Shown: positions 55,905-63,982 of the stretch, in pieces
Numbering within the stretch: position 1 is the stretch's first letter
Layout: each line of letters opens with the position of its first letter
Origin: Pantoea latae
GTDB taxonomy: Bacteria; Pseudomonadota; Gammaproteobacteria; Enterobacterales; Enterobacteriaceae
Assembly: GCF_002077695.1 (NCBI RefSeq)
Contig: NZ_MWUE01000007.1
Span: 151,340-215,339 of the forward strand
DNA length: 64,000 nucleotides
Direction: 5' to 3'
Program-made: the position numbers and the translations under genes
Notes under the pieces: generated by a model
Databases searched by the model: none
What the model was told of the DNA's origin: nothing
What the model saw: only the letters and a program-made list of their open reading frames with translations

Positions 55905-56575
55905 TAACGCGATCTCCTTAAGCCAGCCGGGCGAAAAACCTTTTCATCTTCATTGCGGCGAATAATCCTGGCCGGGTTGCCTAGCGCTATTAGCCCATCC
56001 TGCACATCATTAAACAGGGCCGCGCCCATACTGATAATAACGTTATGACCAATACGCACTTTTTCTTTCACGCTGGCATTCATACCGATAAATACGCGCC
56101 TGCCGATGCAACATTCGCCGCCCAGCATAACGCCGGGCGAAATAATCGTGTGTTCGCCGATCTGACAGTCGTGGCCGAGGCAGCAGTGCGGCTGTAAATA
56201 GACGTTATGCTCAATAACGCAGTCACATGAAATAAAGGCGTGGCGGCAGATCACCACGCCCTCGCCCAGGGATGTCGAATCCGGCAGCATGACGTCCGGG
56301 TGAACCAGCGTGGCGAACGAGAGGCCCGCGGCGCGGATCTTTGCGCTGAGCCTGGCGCGCAGCGCTGGTTCGCCGACGGCGATCACCACTTCGACTGCGT
56401 CAACGCCTTGCGCGCTGGCGAGGTCAGTCACCGGCGTACCGTCCAGCATGCGCTGCGGATGAATATCATCAATGAAAAACAGCCTGTCCCAGCGGTGCTG
56501 ACGCGCATTGATGGCGCACGCCAGCTGCCGCACTTCGCGCCCGAGGCCGCCAGCGCCGTAAATTGCCAGTTTCAT
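55904..56575 (-). CDS. hexapeptide-repeat sugar acyltransferase, NeuD/PglD-like
   Basis: A 223-residue protein. The N-terminal ~90 residues form a Rossmann-like sugar-nucleotide domain starting KLAIYGAGGLGREVRQLA. The C-terminal part is a left-handed beta-helix of hexapeptide repeats (VVICRHAFISCDCVIEHNVYLQPHCCLGHDCQIGEHTIISPGVMLGGECCIG), with histidines suited to catalysis. Relatives N- or O-acylate amino sugars on UDP or dTDP carriers. It overlaps the aminotransferase gene by four bases, which strongly suggests that it acylates the amino sugar made by that enzyme, perhaps with acyl-ACP as donor. Confidence 0.85.
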   Translation of the reverse strand: MKLAIYGAGGLGREVRQLACAINARQHRWDRLFFIDDIHPQRMLDGTPVTDLASAQGVDAVEVVIAVGEPALRARLSAKIRAAGLSFATLVHPDVMLPDSTSLGEGVVICRHAFISCDCVIEHNVYLQPHCCLGHDCQIGEHTIISPGVMLGGECCIGRRVFIGMNASVKEKVRIGHNVIISMGAALFNDVQDGLIALGNPARIIRRNEDEKVFRPAGLRRSR

Positions 56576-57720
56576 CGGCGTTGCCGCCTGTGGTGGGAAG
56601 CCCTCTCGTCCGCCAGCGCCAGGATAAGCTGAATCACGCGCTGCTGCTGCGACGCCGCCAGGCCTGGATAGATCGGCAAACAGATAACCTGATCCGCCAG
56701 CCGCCGCGCCACGGGCAGATTTCCGGCGCGCGCGCTGGGATGCGAAGCATAGAGCGGGAAGTCGCTGATCAGCGGATAAAAGTAACGGCGCGCCATAATG
56801 CCGTCGTCGCGCAGGCGCGCATAAAGCGCATCGCGGGAACAGGGAAAATCTGCTCTGACGTACAGCGGAAAATAGGCGTAATTCCAGCTGATGTGCGGCG
56901 CTGGCGTGACCATCTCCAGCCCCGCTACCGCACTGAGCGCCCGGCGGTAGCGCTGATAAATCGCTTTACGCTGGCTGAGCGCCTCGTCAATGCGCTGAAG
57001 CTGTAGCAGGCCAAAGGCCGCCTGCAGCTCGTTCATTTTGCCGTTAATGCCCAGCGACTCGACGGCGGTTTCACCTGCGAAGCCAAAATTTTTTAGCCGA
57101 TCGATCGCCTGCTTGCTTTCCCGGTCGGGGCAAACGATCGCGCCGCCTTCGAAGGTGTTAAACACTTTCGTCGCATGGAAGCTCAGCACCGAGAGATCGC
57201 CCTGATTCAGGATCGACGCGCGGTTGCGCTCGACGCCGAAGGCGTGTGCGGCATCGTAAATCACCTTTAATCCCCGGCGCCTGGCCAGCGCGTTAATACG
57301 CGTCACATCGGCTGGAATACCATAGCAGTGAACCGGTAATATAGCGGAGGTGGCGGGCGTAATTGCCTGTTCTATTTTTTCCGCGTCGATATTTCCCGTC
57401 AGCGGATCGATATCGACAAATACCGGCTGCAAATTATTCCACACCAGCGAATGGGAGGTGGCAACAAAAGAATAAGGGGTGGTAATAACTTCGCCAGTCA
57501 GTCCGAGCGCCTGAATAGCGCACAGCAGCGCCAGCGTGCCGTTGGCGAACAGCGAAATATGCGGACAGCCCAGGTAATTTCCCAGCGCCTGCTCCAGCTG
57601 CTGATGAAAAGGCCCGTTATTGGTCAGCCAGCGATTTTGCCAGATATTTTCCAGATAGGGCATGAAATCAGCCAGAGGCGGTAGCAGAGGGCTAGTGACG
57701 TAAACGGGATTATTCTTCAT
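56572..57720 (-). CDS. DegT/DnrJ/EryC1 sugar aminotransferase, VioA-like
   Basis: A PLP-dependent transaminase of nucleotide-linked keto sugars. The 382-residue protein has the PLP-binding Lys185 in SFHATKVFNTFEGGAIV and Asp156 in VIYDAAHAFGV. The SFHATK...FEGG form is like enzymes acting on dTDP-4-keto-6-deoxyglucose (VioA, QdtB and FdtB group). This would make dTDP-Qui4N or a related amino sugar. The dTDP-glucose synthase and dehydratase are not here and could come from O-antigen or enterobacterial common antigen genes elsewhere. It is the first gene of the minus-strand operon. Confidence 0.87.
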   Translation of the reverse strand: MKNNPVYVTSPLLPPLADFMPYLENIWQNRWLTNNGPFHQQLEQALGNYLGCPHISLFANGTLALLCAIQALGLTGEVITTPYSFVATSHSLVWNNLQPVFVDIDPLTGNIDAEKIEQAITPATSAILPVHCYGIPADVTRINALARRRGLKVIYDAAHAFGVERNRASILNQGDLSVLSFHATKVFNTFEGGAIVCPDRESKQAIDRLKNFGFAGETAVESLGINGKMNELQAAFGLLQLQRIDEALSQRKAIYQRYRRALSAVAGLEMVTPAPHISWNYAYFPLYVRADFPCSRDALYARLRDDGIMARRYFYPLISDFPLYASHPSARAGNLPVARRLADQVICLPIYPGLAASQQQRVIQLILALADERASHHRRQRR

Positions 57721-58146
57721 CTCACTGCCGTTTCTCTTTTCATTAATTAACCCGCAACCTCAGGCATGGTGATCGGCGGTGTTGGTTTGCAGACAGAATT
57801 ATAACGACCGGCCCGATTTATCAAAATTGCAAACAGCGCGCACTCCTGCGCGTATTACCTTTAATAAGCCGCACGCGCTTAGCAGAACGAAATCTTTGTT
57901 TCACCACCCTGCGGCCTCGCTTTGGGCGATCCGCTTTCCCCTCCCTGATTTGATCTTCTTCGCAAAATGAAACATTCATTCCTTTCTCTCTTCATTTTAG
58001 AAAAAACATTTGCTAAAAATAGCCCAGTCCGCCAGCAGAACGGCTGATGGAATTCCATCAGCAAAAGGTTAGAGAGGGCAGCGCAAGGCTTTCTATAGTG
58101 GAAACTCGCCGCCGTGGCTTAACAGACGAATAACGATGGAGATGTT
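57721..58146 (+). promoter_or_regulatory. divergent promoter region between aminotransferase operon and sugar-oxidoreductase genes
   Basis: A 426-base AT-rich gap with no convincing gene. Towards its right end is a 20-base perfect palindrome (58043-58062), a likely LacI-family operator for the plus-strand genes. AT-rich stretches at about 57990-58025 could hold the promoter just upstream of the palindrome. No terminator is seen. Promoters for the minus-strand modification operon must also lie here but could not be defined. Confidence 0.55.
58043..58062. promoter_or_regulatory. palindromic operator, probably for the LacI-type regulator
   Basis: The core CTGATGGAATTCCATCAG (58044-58061) is a perfect palindrome, and one more base pair extends it to 20. 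It lies about 85 bases before the first oxidoreductase gene. A closely similar site (15 of 18 bases) stands at 61174-61191 before the LacI-family gene, so both probably bind that regulator. Confidence 0.75.
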
Positions 58147-59178
58147 ATGTTCCCCTCTTCCCTGCCCGTTCCCCGACTGCCCGATGCCAACACGCTTCCC
58201 ACGCTGCGCTGGGGCATCGTCGGCCCCGGCTGGATCGCCGATCGTTTCGCCAGCGCGCTCTGTGGCCACACCGGCCAGCAGCTCGTCGCCGTTTCCTCGC
58301 GCAGCGTTGATAAGGCGCAGGCGTTCGCCGATAAATGGTCTGTTCCCCACGCCTGCGGCGGCATCGATGCGCTGCTGGCGCGCGACGACGTCGACGCCGT
58401 CTACATCGCCACGCCCCATAATCATCACTTTCCCGACGGGCTGCGCGCGCTGCAGGCGGGAAAACATGTGCTGATTGAAAAACCACTGGCGCTCAACGCG
58501 CAGCAGGGGGCGGCGCTGCAGCAGGCGGCGCAGCAGGCGCGGCGGCTCTGTATGGAGGCGATGTGGTGCGACTATGCGCCGAAATATGACGTTATCCGCC
58601 AGCTGCTGGCGGATGGCGCGCTGGGCGAGGTGCACAGCCTGATCGCCGATCACGGCGAGTTTTTTACCCCGGATCACCGCATTTTCAATGCCGATCTGGC
58701 CGGCGGGCCGATGCTGGATCTCGGCAGCTATCTGATCAGCTTCAGCATTCTGGTCGGCGGCGCGCCCGAGCGCATCATGGCGCAGGGCGAGCCGGCGCCA
58801 GGCGGCGTCAACGGCCAGACTGCCATGCTTTTTACTCACAAAGGCGGCATGCAGTCGGTGCTGCACACCACGCTGTTCAGCAACACGCCGGGCACGGCGG
58901 TGATTGCCGGACGCGACGCCACGCTTTACCTCGACGGCCAGTTCTACGCGCCGGGCAACTTCCGCCTGGTCTCCAGCGACAGACGCCAGACGCTGCACTG
59001 GGAAGAGCCGGCCAGCCGCTACCAGCAACTCTGCCATGAGATCAACCACTTCGCCTGGTGCGTCGGCCAGAGCCTGACGGACTCGCCGCTGCGCTCGCTG
59101 GCAACGTCGCTGCTGACGCTGCGCGCGATGGATGAAGTGCGTCGCCAGATCGGCGTGGTATTCAACGAAGAACGCTAA
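58147..59178 (+). CDS. Gfo/Idh/MocA family oxidoreductase
   Basis: A 343-residue NAD(P)-dependent dehydrogenase of sugars or polyols. The N-terminal Rossmann motif is WGIVGPGWIADRFA (about residues 22-35), followed by the family EKP signature (HVLIEKPLAL, Glu111-Pro113) and a C-terminal beta-sheet substrate domain with GGPMLDLGSYLI. The substrate is not predictable. It is the first gene after the palindromic operator, with a TIM-barrel isomerase gene 21 bases downstream, so the two form an operon likely repressed by the LacI-type protein encoded at 61193. Confidence 0.9.
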   Translation: MFPSSLPVPRLPDANTLPTLRWGIVGPGWIADRFASALCGHTGQQLVAVSSRSVDKAQAFADKWSVPHACGGIDALLARDDVDAVYIATPHNHHFPDGLRALQAGKHVLIEKPLALNAQQGAALQQAAQQARRLCMEAMWCDYAPKYDVIRQLLADGALGEVHSLIADHGEFFTPDHRIFNADLAGGPMLDLGSYLISFSILVGGAPERIMAQGEPAPGGVNGQTAMLFTHKGGMQSVLHTTLFSNTPGTAVIAGRDATLYLDGQFYAPGNFRLVSSDRRQTLHWEEPASRYQQLCHEINHFAWCVGQSLTDSPLRSLATSLLTLRAMDEVRRQIGVVFNEER

Positions 59179-59199
59179 ATCAAGCCAGGAGCCATAAAG

Positions 59200-60084
59200 A
59201 TGAAAATCGCTTTTGACGTGGATGTCATCAGAGACATGGGCATTACCCGCATGGTGCATCAGGTGGCCGAGTGGGGCTATAAGTATATCGAGCAGTCGCC
59301 CCATCCGCAGATCAACCCGTTTTACAAGCACCCGAAGGCGAGCCGGGAAATCATGCGCGAATATAAAAACGCGCTGAACGCCACCGGCGTGGAGATCTCG
59401 TCGTTTATCACCGTCTACCGCTGGTCCGGCCCGGATGAGCTGCGCCGTCAGGCGGCGGTAAAAAACTGGAAGCGCATGATTGAGATCGCCGTGGAGATGG
59501 GCGTGCAGGTGATCAACACCGAGCTTTCCGGCAACCCTAACGAGCCGGAGATCTGCGAAGAGATGTTCTACCGCTCGATGGAGGAGCTGCTGCCGATTTT
59601 CGAACGCGAGAATATCCGCGTCGAAATCCAGTCGCATCCGTGGGACTTCTGCGAGAACAGCAACGAAACCGCCGATATGGTGAAGTCGTTTCGCAGCGAC
59701 AACGTGAAGTATGTTTACAGCGTGCCGCACACCTTCTTTTACGACAACGGCAAGGGCGACGTCCGGCCGATGCTAGAGTACGCCGGCGAAGATCTCTCCC
59801 ACGTGCTGATCGCCGACACCATGAACCACACCAAGCACTGCCGCTATATCGTTAACCCGCCGGGCGTGGACGCCACTATCCACCAGCACGTCGGCGTCGG
59901 TGAAGGCGAGGTCGATTTCGACACCCTGTTCCAGACGCTGCGCGAGATGGATTTCGCCAACCGCACTTACAAAGTGGGCGGCGAATCCATTATCGCCTCC
60001 GCGCTGTTCGGCTATCCCGAAAAGATGAAGACGCAGGCGGTGGAGACGCGCGAGCTGATCGAGCGCGAGCTGCTGAGCCGCTAA
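59200..60084 (+). CDS. TIM-barrel sugar phosphate isomerase/epimerase family protein
   Basis: A 294-residue protein of the xylose isomerase-like TIM barrel family (AP endonuclease 2-like). Conserved metal-binding acidic and His residues are suggested by VINTELSGNPNEPE, VEIQSHPWDFCENSNE and HVLIADTMNHTKHCRY. Relatives include inosose dehydratases/isomerases (IolE, IolI) and 3-epimerases. Its partner genes are two Gfo/Idh dehydrogenases, a set common in inositol or rare-sugar breakdown. It follows the first dehydrogenase by 21 bases and overlaps the end of the convergent second one by four bases. Confidence 0.85.
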   Translation: MKIAFDVDVIRDMGITRMVHQVAEWGYKYIEQSPHPQINPFYKHPKASREIMREYKNALNATGVEISSFITVYRWSGPDELRRQAAVKNWKRMIEIAVEMGVQVINTELSGNPNEPEICEEMFYRSMEELLPIFERENIRVEIQSHPWDFCENSNETADMVKSFRSDNVKYVYSVPHTFFYDNGKGDVRPMLEYAGEDLSHVLIADTMNHTKHCRYIVNPPGVDATIHQHVGVGEGEVDFDTLFQTLREMDFANRTYKVGGESIIASALFGYPEKMKTQAVETRELIERELLSR

Positions 60085-61094
60085 ATCAGCCGTTCGACCT
60101 GCACGAAGCGGCCGCTGGCCAGCGACTCGCACGCCGCTTCGGCAATCGCCTGCGCCTGCAGGCCATCCATCAGACCAGGCAGATCCGCCACCGTTTCGCC
60201 GCCCAGCTGGCGCAGGAAGGCGTCCAGCTGCGCGTAATACGTGTCGCGCACGCGGCTGAACCAGTCCGGGAACAGGCCGGGCTGCGTGACGCCGCTCTGC
60301 TGATAGAGCGTGGCGCCGCGCGTCGCCTGCGGCTCCGAGGCGATCATGCCGGCCGAGCCGACCACGCTGATGCGTTCGTCATAGCCGTAGGCGGTGCGGC
60401 GCGTGTTATCGAGCTGCGCCAGCGCGCCGCGCGACAGCCGCATGATCAGCACCGAGGTGTCGACGTCGCCCAGCTCGCGCAGCGCAGGCTGTGCCAGCGC
60501 CGCGCCCAGCGCGCCGACGCTCTCTACCTCGTCGCCGGTGAGGAAGCGCAGCAGATCGAAAAAGTGGATCGCCTGGTCGCGCATCTGGCCGCCCGAGGCG
60601 CGCAGGTAGTCGAGCGACGGCATCTCCGAGGCGCGGCACGCCATCTGGATCAGCTCCGGCGCGCCGATGGCGCCCTGCTGGATGTGCTGCTTCAGCTGCT
60701 GATGGCTGCGGTCGAAGCGGCGGTTAAAGCCGACCGTGACCGGCACCTGCAGCGGCAGCAGGCTTTCGACCACCGCGCGCGCCTTCGCCAGCGACAGGTC
60801 GATGGGCTTTTCGCAGTAGACCGCCTTGCCCGCCCGTACCGCCTGCGCCAGAAAGTCGGCGTGGGTCGGCGTTGAGCTGGCGATCAGCACCATGTCGATA
60901 TCCTCGCGGCTAAACGCCTCGTTCACCTGGCCTGCGCGCGCGCCGTAGCGCCGCGCCAGCGCCTCGGCGCGCGACGCGTCGATATCGCACACCAGCGCCA
61001 GCTGCGCGCCGGGATGCGCCGCCAGGCTGGCGGCGTGAACCTGACCGATAAAACCGCTGCCTATCAGGGCAACGCGTTGCGTAACAGGCGACAT
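60081..61094 (-). CDS. Gfo/Idh/MocA family oxidoreductase, inositol 2-dehydrogenase-like
   Basis: A dehydrogenase with N-terminal RVALIGSGFIGQVHAASLAAHPGAQLALVCDID (Rossmann fold), CEKPIDLS (family EKP signature) and a C-terminal domain with MRDQAIHFFDLLRFLTGDEVESV, where Asp/His of the catalytic pair fall. The pattern is like inositol 2-dehydrogenase (IolG), but substrate is inferred only. ATG 61094 gives 337 residues; ATG 61112 would add six. It is divergent from the LacI-family gene, with an operator-like site between, and converges on the isomerase gene with a four-base overlap. Confidence 0.87.
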   Translation of the reverse strand: MSPVTQRVALIGSGFIGQVHAASLAAHPGAQLALVCDIDASRAEALARRYGARAGQVNEAFSREDIDMVLIASSTPTHADFLAQAVRAGKAVYCEKPIDLSLAKARAVVESLLPLQVPVTVGFNRRFDRSHQQLKQHIQQGAIGAPELIQMACRASEMPSLDYLRASGGQMRDQAIHFFDLLRFLTGDEVESVGALGAALAQPALRELGDVDTSVLIMRLSRGALAQLDNTRRTAYGYDERISVVGSAGMIASEPQATRGATLYQQSGVTQPGLFPDWFSRVRDTYYAQLDAFLRQLGGETVADLPGLMDGLQAQAIAEAACESLASGRFVQVERLI

Positions 61095-61173
61095 TTCCGT
61101 TTTCCTCTTCACAGTTCGGGATGGATGACGTTGTCAAAATAGCCCGTTCTGTCAGGCTGGCTAAACGCAGAAA

Positions 61174-61191
61174 TTGATGGAATTCACTCAG
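61174..61191. promoter_or_regulatory. operator-like palindrome at the LacI-family gene start
   Basis: TTGATGGAATTCACTCAG matches 15 of 18 bases of the perfect palindrome at 58044-58061. It ends one base before the regulator ATG (61193) and lies in the divergent gap with the 60081 dehydrogenase. This position suits autoregulation and control of the divergent gene. Confidence 0.65.
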
Positions 61192-61192
61192 C

Positions 61193-62212
61193 ATGAAGCG
61201 AATGACGCTCAGTCATCTGGCGCGCGTGGCAGGCGTCGGCGTGGCGACCGTAGACCGGGTATTGAACGATCGCGGCGGCGTGTCGCCGGCGATGACGAAA
61301 AAGGTGCTGGAGGCGGCGCGCGCGGCGGGCCTGAACCGCATCCTGCCGCAGGAGCACCGCCAGCCGTGGCAGATTGAGGTGATCCTCAGCGGCAACGACT
61401 CTTTTTTCTTTCAGCAGCTGGCGCAGGATTTTCAGCAGCTGGCCGACGCGCTCGGCTATCGCCGTCTGCGCCTGCAGCGCACCTTTATTGCCGAAGACGC
61501 GCCGGAGAAGCTGGCGGCGCACCTGCTCGCCAGCAGTTGCAGGATGGACGGGCTGATGGTTTTCGCCCATGAGCATCCGGCGATTTACCAGGCGCTGCGC
61601 GACTGCAAAGCGCGTGAAGTGCCGGTGATCACCCTGGTGTCCGATCTGCCCGACGCCGAGCGCCTGCTGCATGTCGGCATCAACCAGCTGCAGGCCGGAC
61701 GCACCGCCGGGCTGATGATGGGCAGCATGCTGGCGCGCGCGGGCGAGGTGCTGATGGTCAGCGGCCGCGTCGACTATCGCGCCCATCGCCAGCGCATCGA
61801 CGGCTTTCGCGACGTGCTGCAGCAGCGTTTTCCCCACTTGACGCTGCGCGAAGCGCTGGCCGGACAGGAGGATCGCCAGCGCATCAGCCGGCTGCTGGAG
61901 AAGGCGCTGGTGGCGTCGCCCGGCATCGTCGGCATCTACAACACCGGCCTCGGCAATCGCGAGATCGCCGAGGCGCTGGCGCGCCACCGCCGCGAGCGCG
62001 ACGTGGTGTACATCACCCATGAGCTGTACGCCACCACGCGCCAGCTGTTGCAGCAGCGCATCCTCACCTTAACCCTCGATCAGCATACCCAGCGCCACGC
62101 CCAGCTGGCGCTGAACCTGCTTTTGCAGCATCTGGAAAAGGGCGACCATTTTTCCACTTATGCAGACGGGCGCGTCGACTTTATGCTCTATACCCAGGAG
62201 AACGTCGATTAG
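61193..62212 (+). CDS. LacI-family transcriptional regulator
   Basis: A 339-residue repressor. The N-terminal helix-turn-helix and hinge (TLSHLARVAGVGVATVDRVLNDRGGVSPAMTKKVLEAARAAGL, residues 5-47) are clear. The rest is a periplasmic-binding-protein-like effector domain (GLMVFAHEHPAIYQAL; GINQLQAGRTAGLMMGSML; GIYNTGLGNREIAEAL) expected to bind a sugar. It is divergent from the 60081 dehydrogenase and flanked by two matching palindromes, so it probably controls the 58147-61094 genes and itself. No ribosome site is obvious before the ATG because the palindrome occupies that place. Confidence 0.92.
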   Translation: MKRMTLSHLARVAGVGVATVDRVLNDRGGVSPAMTKKVLEAARAAGLNRILPQEHRQPWQIEVILSGNDSFFFQQLAQDFQQLADALGYRRLRLQRTFIAEDAPEKLAAHLLASSCRMDGLMVFAHEHPAIYQALRDCKAREVPVITLVSDLPDAERLLHVGINQLQAGRTAGLMMGSMLARAGEVLMVSGRVDYRAHRQRIDGFRDVLQQRFPHLTLREALAGQEDRQRISRLLEKALVASPGIVGIYNTGLGNREIAEALARHRRERDVVYITHELYATTRQLLQQRILTLTLDQHTQRHAQLALNLLLQHLEKGDHFSTYADGRVDFMLYTQENVD

Positions 62213-62301
62213 CGAACGCCAGCAGGGTTAAACCGCGTTTTTTCGCCCTGCTACACTCAGAGACGTCTGACACACTCACATCCACAAGGCGAACCCACAC
62301 T

Positions 62302-63168
62302 ATGTCGGAAAACAGTTATCAGCCCGCAACAGTCTGGAAATGGGATCCGGAAGCCAAAGGCAACGGCGCGAAAACCAACCGTCCCATCGCGGGCGCCACC
62401 CATGAAAAAGCGCTGCCGGTCGGCAAACACCCGCTGCAGCTCTACTCGCTCGGCACGCCGAACGGCCAGAAAGTGACGATTCTGCTGGAAGAGTTGCTGG
62501 CGGTTGGTGTTAAGGACGCCGAGTATGACGCCTGGCTGATCCGCATCGGCGACGGCGATCAGTTCGGCAGCGGCTTTGTTGATATCAACCCCAACTCCAA
62601 AATCCCGGCGCTCAGCGATCATTCGGTGACGCCGCCGCAGCGCGTGTTTGAGTCTGGCAATATCCTGCTCTATCTGGCGGAGAAGTTCGGCCATTTCCTG
62701 CCTGAGGATCCGGCGGGCCGCACCGAAGCGCTGAACTGGCTGTTCTGGCTGCAGGGCGCGGCGCCTTTCGTCGGCGGCGGTTTCGGCCATTTCTATCACT
62801 ACGCGCCGGAGAAAATCGAATACGCCATTAACCGCTATACGCTGGAGACCAAGCGTCTGCTCGACGTGCTGGATCGCCGTCTGGCGGAGAGCCGCTTCCT
62901 CGGCGGCGACGCCTATACCATTGCCGATATCGCCACCTGGCCGTGGTTCGGCGGGCTGGTGCTGAGCAATCAGTATGGCGCCACCGAGTTCCTCGACGCC
63001 AAATCCTACAAGAACGTGGCGCGCTGGGCGCAGGAGATTGCAGAGCGTCCGGCGGTGATCCGCGGACGCAAAGTGAACCGCGTGATGGGCGACCCCGCCG
63101 ACCAGCTGCACGAGCGTCACGACGCAGCCGATTTTGACACCCACACCGAAGATAAACGCCAGGCGTAA
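62302..63168 (+). CDS. yghU: glutathione S-transferase family protein, YghU-like
   Basis: A 288-residue protein of the Nu-class/YghU group of glutathione transferases. E. coli YghU binds glutathione or glutathionylspermidine and has disulfide-bond reductase activity. It has the long N-terminal extension (SENSYQPATVWKWDPEAKGNGAKTNRPIAG), a thioredoxin-fold part (YSLGTPNGQKVTILLEELL; NSKIPALSDHS; VFESGNILLYLAEKFG) and a C-terminal helical domain (TIADIATWPWFGGLVLSNQY). Length equals E. coli YghU (288). AAGGCG precedes the ATG. The DUF1330 gene follows after 11 bases. Confidence 0.93.
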   Translation: MSENSYQPATVWKWDPEAKGNGAKTNRPIAGATHEKALPVGKHPLQLYSLGTPNGQKVTILLEELLAVGVKDAEYDAWLIRIGDGDQFGSGFVDINPNSKIPALSDHSVTPPQRVFESGNILLYLAEKFGHFLPEDPAGRTEALNWLFWLQGAAPFVGGGFGHFYHYAPEKIEYAINRYTLETKRLLDVLDRRLAESRFLGGDAYTIADIATWPWFGGLVLSNQYGATEFLDAKSYKNVARWAQEIAERPAVIRGRKVNRVMGDPADQLHERHDAADFDTHTEDKRQA

Positions 63169-63179
63169 AGGAGCCAACA

Positions 63180-63473
63180 ATGAGCGCATATGTAGTCTTT
63201 ATTCGCGACAAAATTACCAATCCGGAAGAATTCGCTATTTACGGCGAGAAGGCGGGCAAAGCGCGCGGCGATCACCCAATTACGCCGCTGGCGTTTTATG
63301 GCCAGCTGGAGACGCTGGAAGGGCCGGAAGCAGACGGCGTCGTGGTGCTGGAGTTTCCGTCGGTAGAGGCGGCGCACGGCTGGTATGACAGCCCGGAATA
63401 TCAGGAAGCGAAACAGCACCGTCTGAAAGGCGCGGAGTACCGCGTGGTGCTGGTGCAGGGCGTAGAGAAGTAA
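63180..63473 (+). CDS. DUF1330 family protein
   Basis: A 97-residue ferredoxin-like (dimeric alpha-beta barrel) protein of the DUF1330 family: SAYVVFIRDKITNPEEFAIYGEKAG, then VVVLEFPSVEAAHGWYDSPEYQEAKQHRLKGAEYRVVLVQG, a typical signature. The biochemical role is unknown. AAGGAG precedes the ATG with good spacing. It is co-transcribed with yghU and followed by a terminator. Confidence 0.88.
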   Translation: MSAYVVFIRDKITNPEEFAIYGEKAGKARGDHPITPLAFYGQLETLEGPEADGVVVLEFPSVEAAHGWYDSPEYQEAKQHRLKGAEYRVVLVQGVEK

Positions 63474-63525
63474 CAAAAGGGACGCCGTTCGGCGTAATGA
63501 TTGTCAGTTAAGGTCGTGTTCAGAC

Positions 63526-63558
63526 AAGGCCGCTGTTTTTTCTAAATGGCGGCCTTTT
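63526..63558 (+). terminator. probable Rho-independent terminator after the DUF1330 gene
   Basis: AAGGCCGC (63526-63533) pairs perfectly with GCGGCCTT (63549-63556) around a 15-base loop containing a T6 run, and the right arm runs into TTTT. A smaller hairpin (ACGCCG, loop TT, CGGCGT) lies at 63482-63495. Together they likely end the yghU transcript. Confidence 0.65.
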
Positions 63559-63587
63559 CATTTGCGCGTGTGAGCATGCTGGTGCGG

Positions 63588-63790
63588 GCCACTGCACCTC
63601 CTCTGCTGCCGGGCCGTCCTCGCGCCGCTGCGCGGTGCCTTCGGCTGCAACGTCGCGCCGGCCGGACCGTTCGGGTACGGCCATCCAGGCCTACCCGAAC
63701 TGCCTGTCGCATCCCTGCGACCGGCTCCTGGCACAACGTCTCCGCCTCAGCGCTGCGAATAGCCCTTTACAGCAGAGGAGGCGCTGTGGC
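63588..63790. repeat. long inverted repeat with 21-base arms
   Basis: The left arm (63588-63608) and right arm (63770-63790) are inverted copies matching at 19 of 21 positions, including 12 perfect bases (CCTCCTCTGCTG and its complement). Between the arms (about 160 bases) is GC-rich sequence with further small hairpins, including GTCGCA-TCCC-TGCGAC at 63706-63721. No credible gene is present. The layout suggests a miniature or REP-like repeat element; copies elsewhere in the genome would prove it. Confidence 0.6.
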
Positions 63791-63927
63791 CTCAGACAGG
63801 GTGCCCTTTGTAGCCGTAAAAACGCAGCCGTCCTTTTCCAGCCGCGCACGCGGAAGCTGGCCAGCAGGCTGGGGCCGCTCAGGGGCGGGCATTTCGCAGC
63901 GCTGAACAGAATGAGGCTGCCAGGAGA

Positions 63928-63982
63928 GCCCGCAGGGATGCGGGCGAAAGGTGGGGCTGGAACAGGGATGTTCCATCCCCAC
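63928..63982. repeat. two adjacent hairpins with GGGA loops
   Basis: Hairpin 1 is GCCCGCA-GGGA-TGCGGGC (63928-63945). Hairpin 2 has core TGGAACA-GGGA-TGTTCCA (63958-63975), extended by GTGGGG (63951-63956) and CCCCAC (63977-63982) across one mismatch. Together with the TCCC-loop hairpin at 63706-63721 this is a family of similar palindromes, typical of intergenic repeats. The region from 63791 to 64000 has no convincing gene. Confidence 0.55.

Noticed and set aside
63546..63982. Small open frames in the last 450 bases (119 residues plus strand; 71 and 64 residues minus strand)
   Set aside because: Arg/Ala/Pro-rich products with no family likeness, no ribosome sites, and full overlap with inverted repeats; treated as non-coding.
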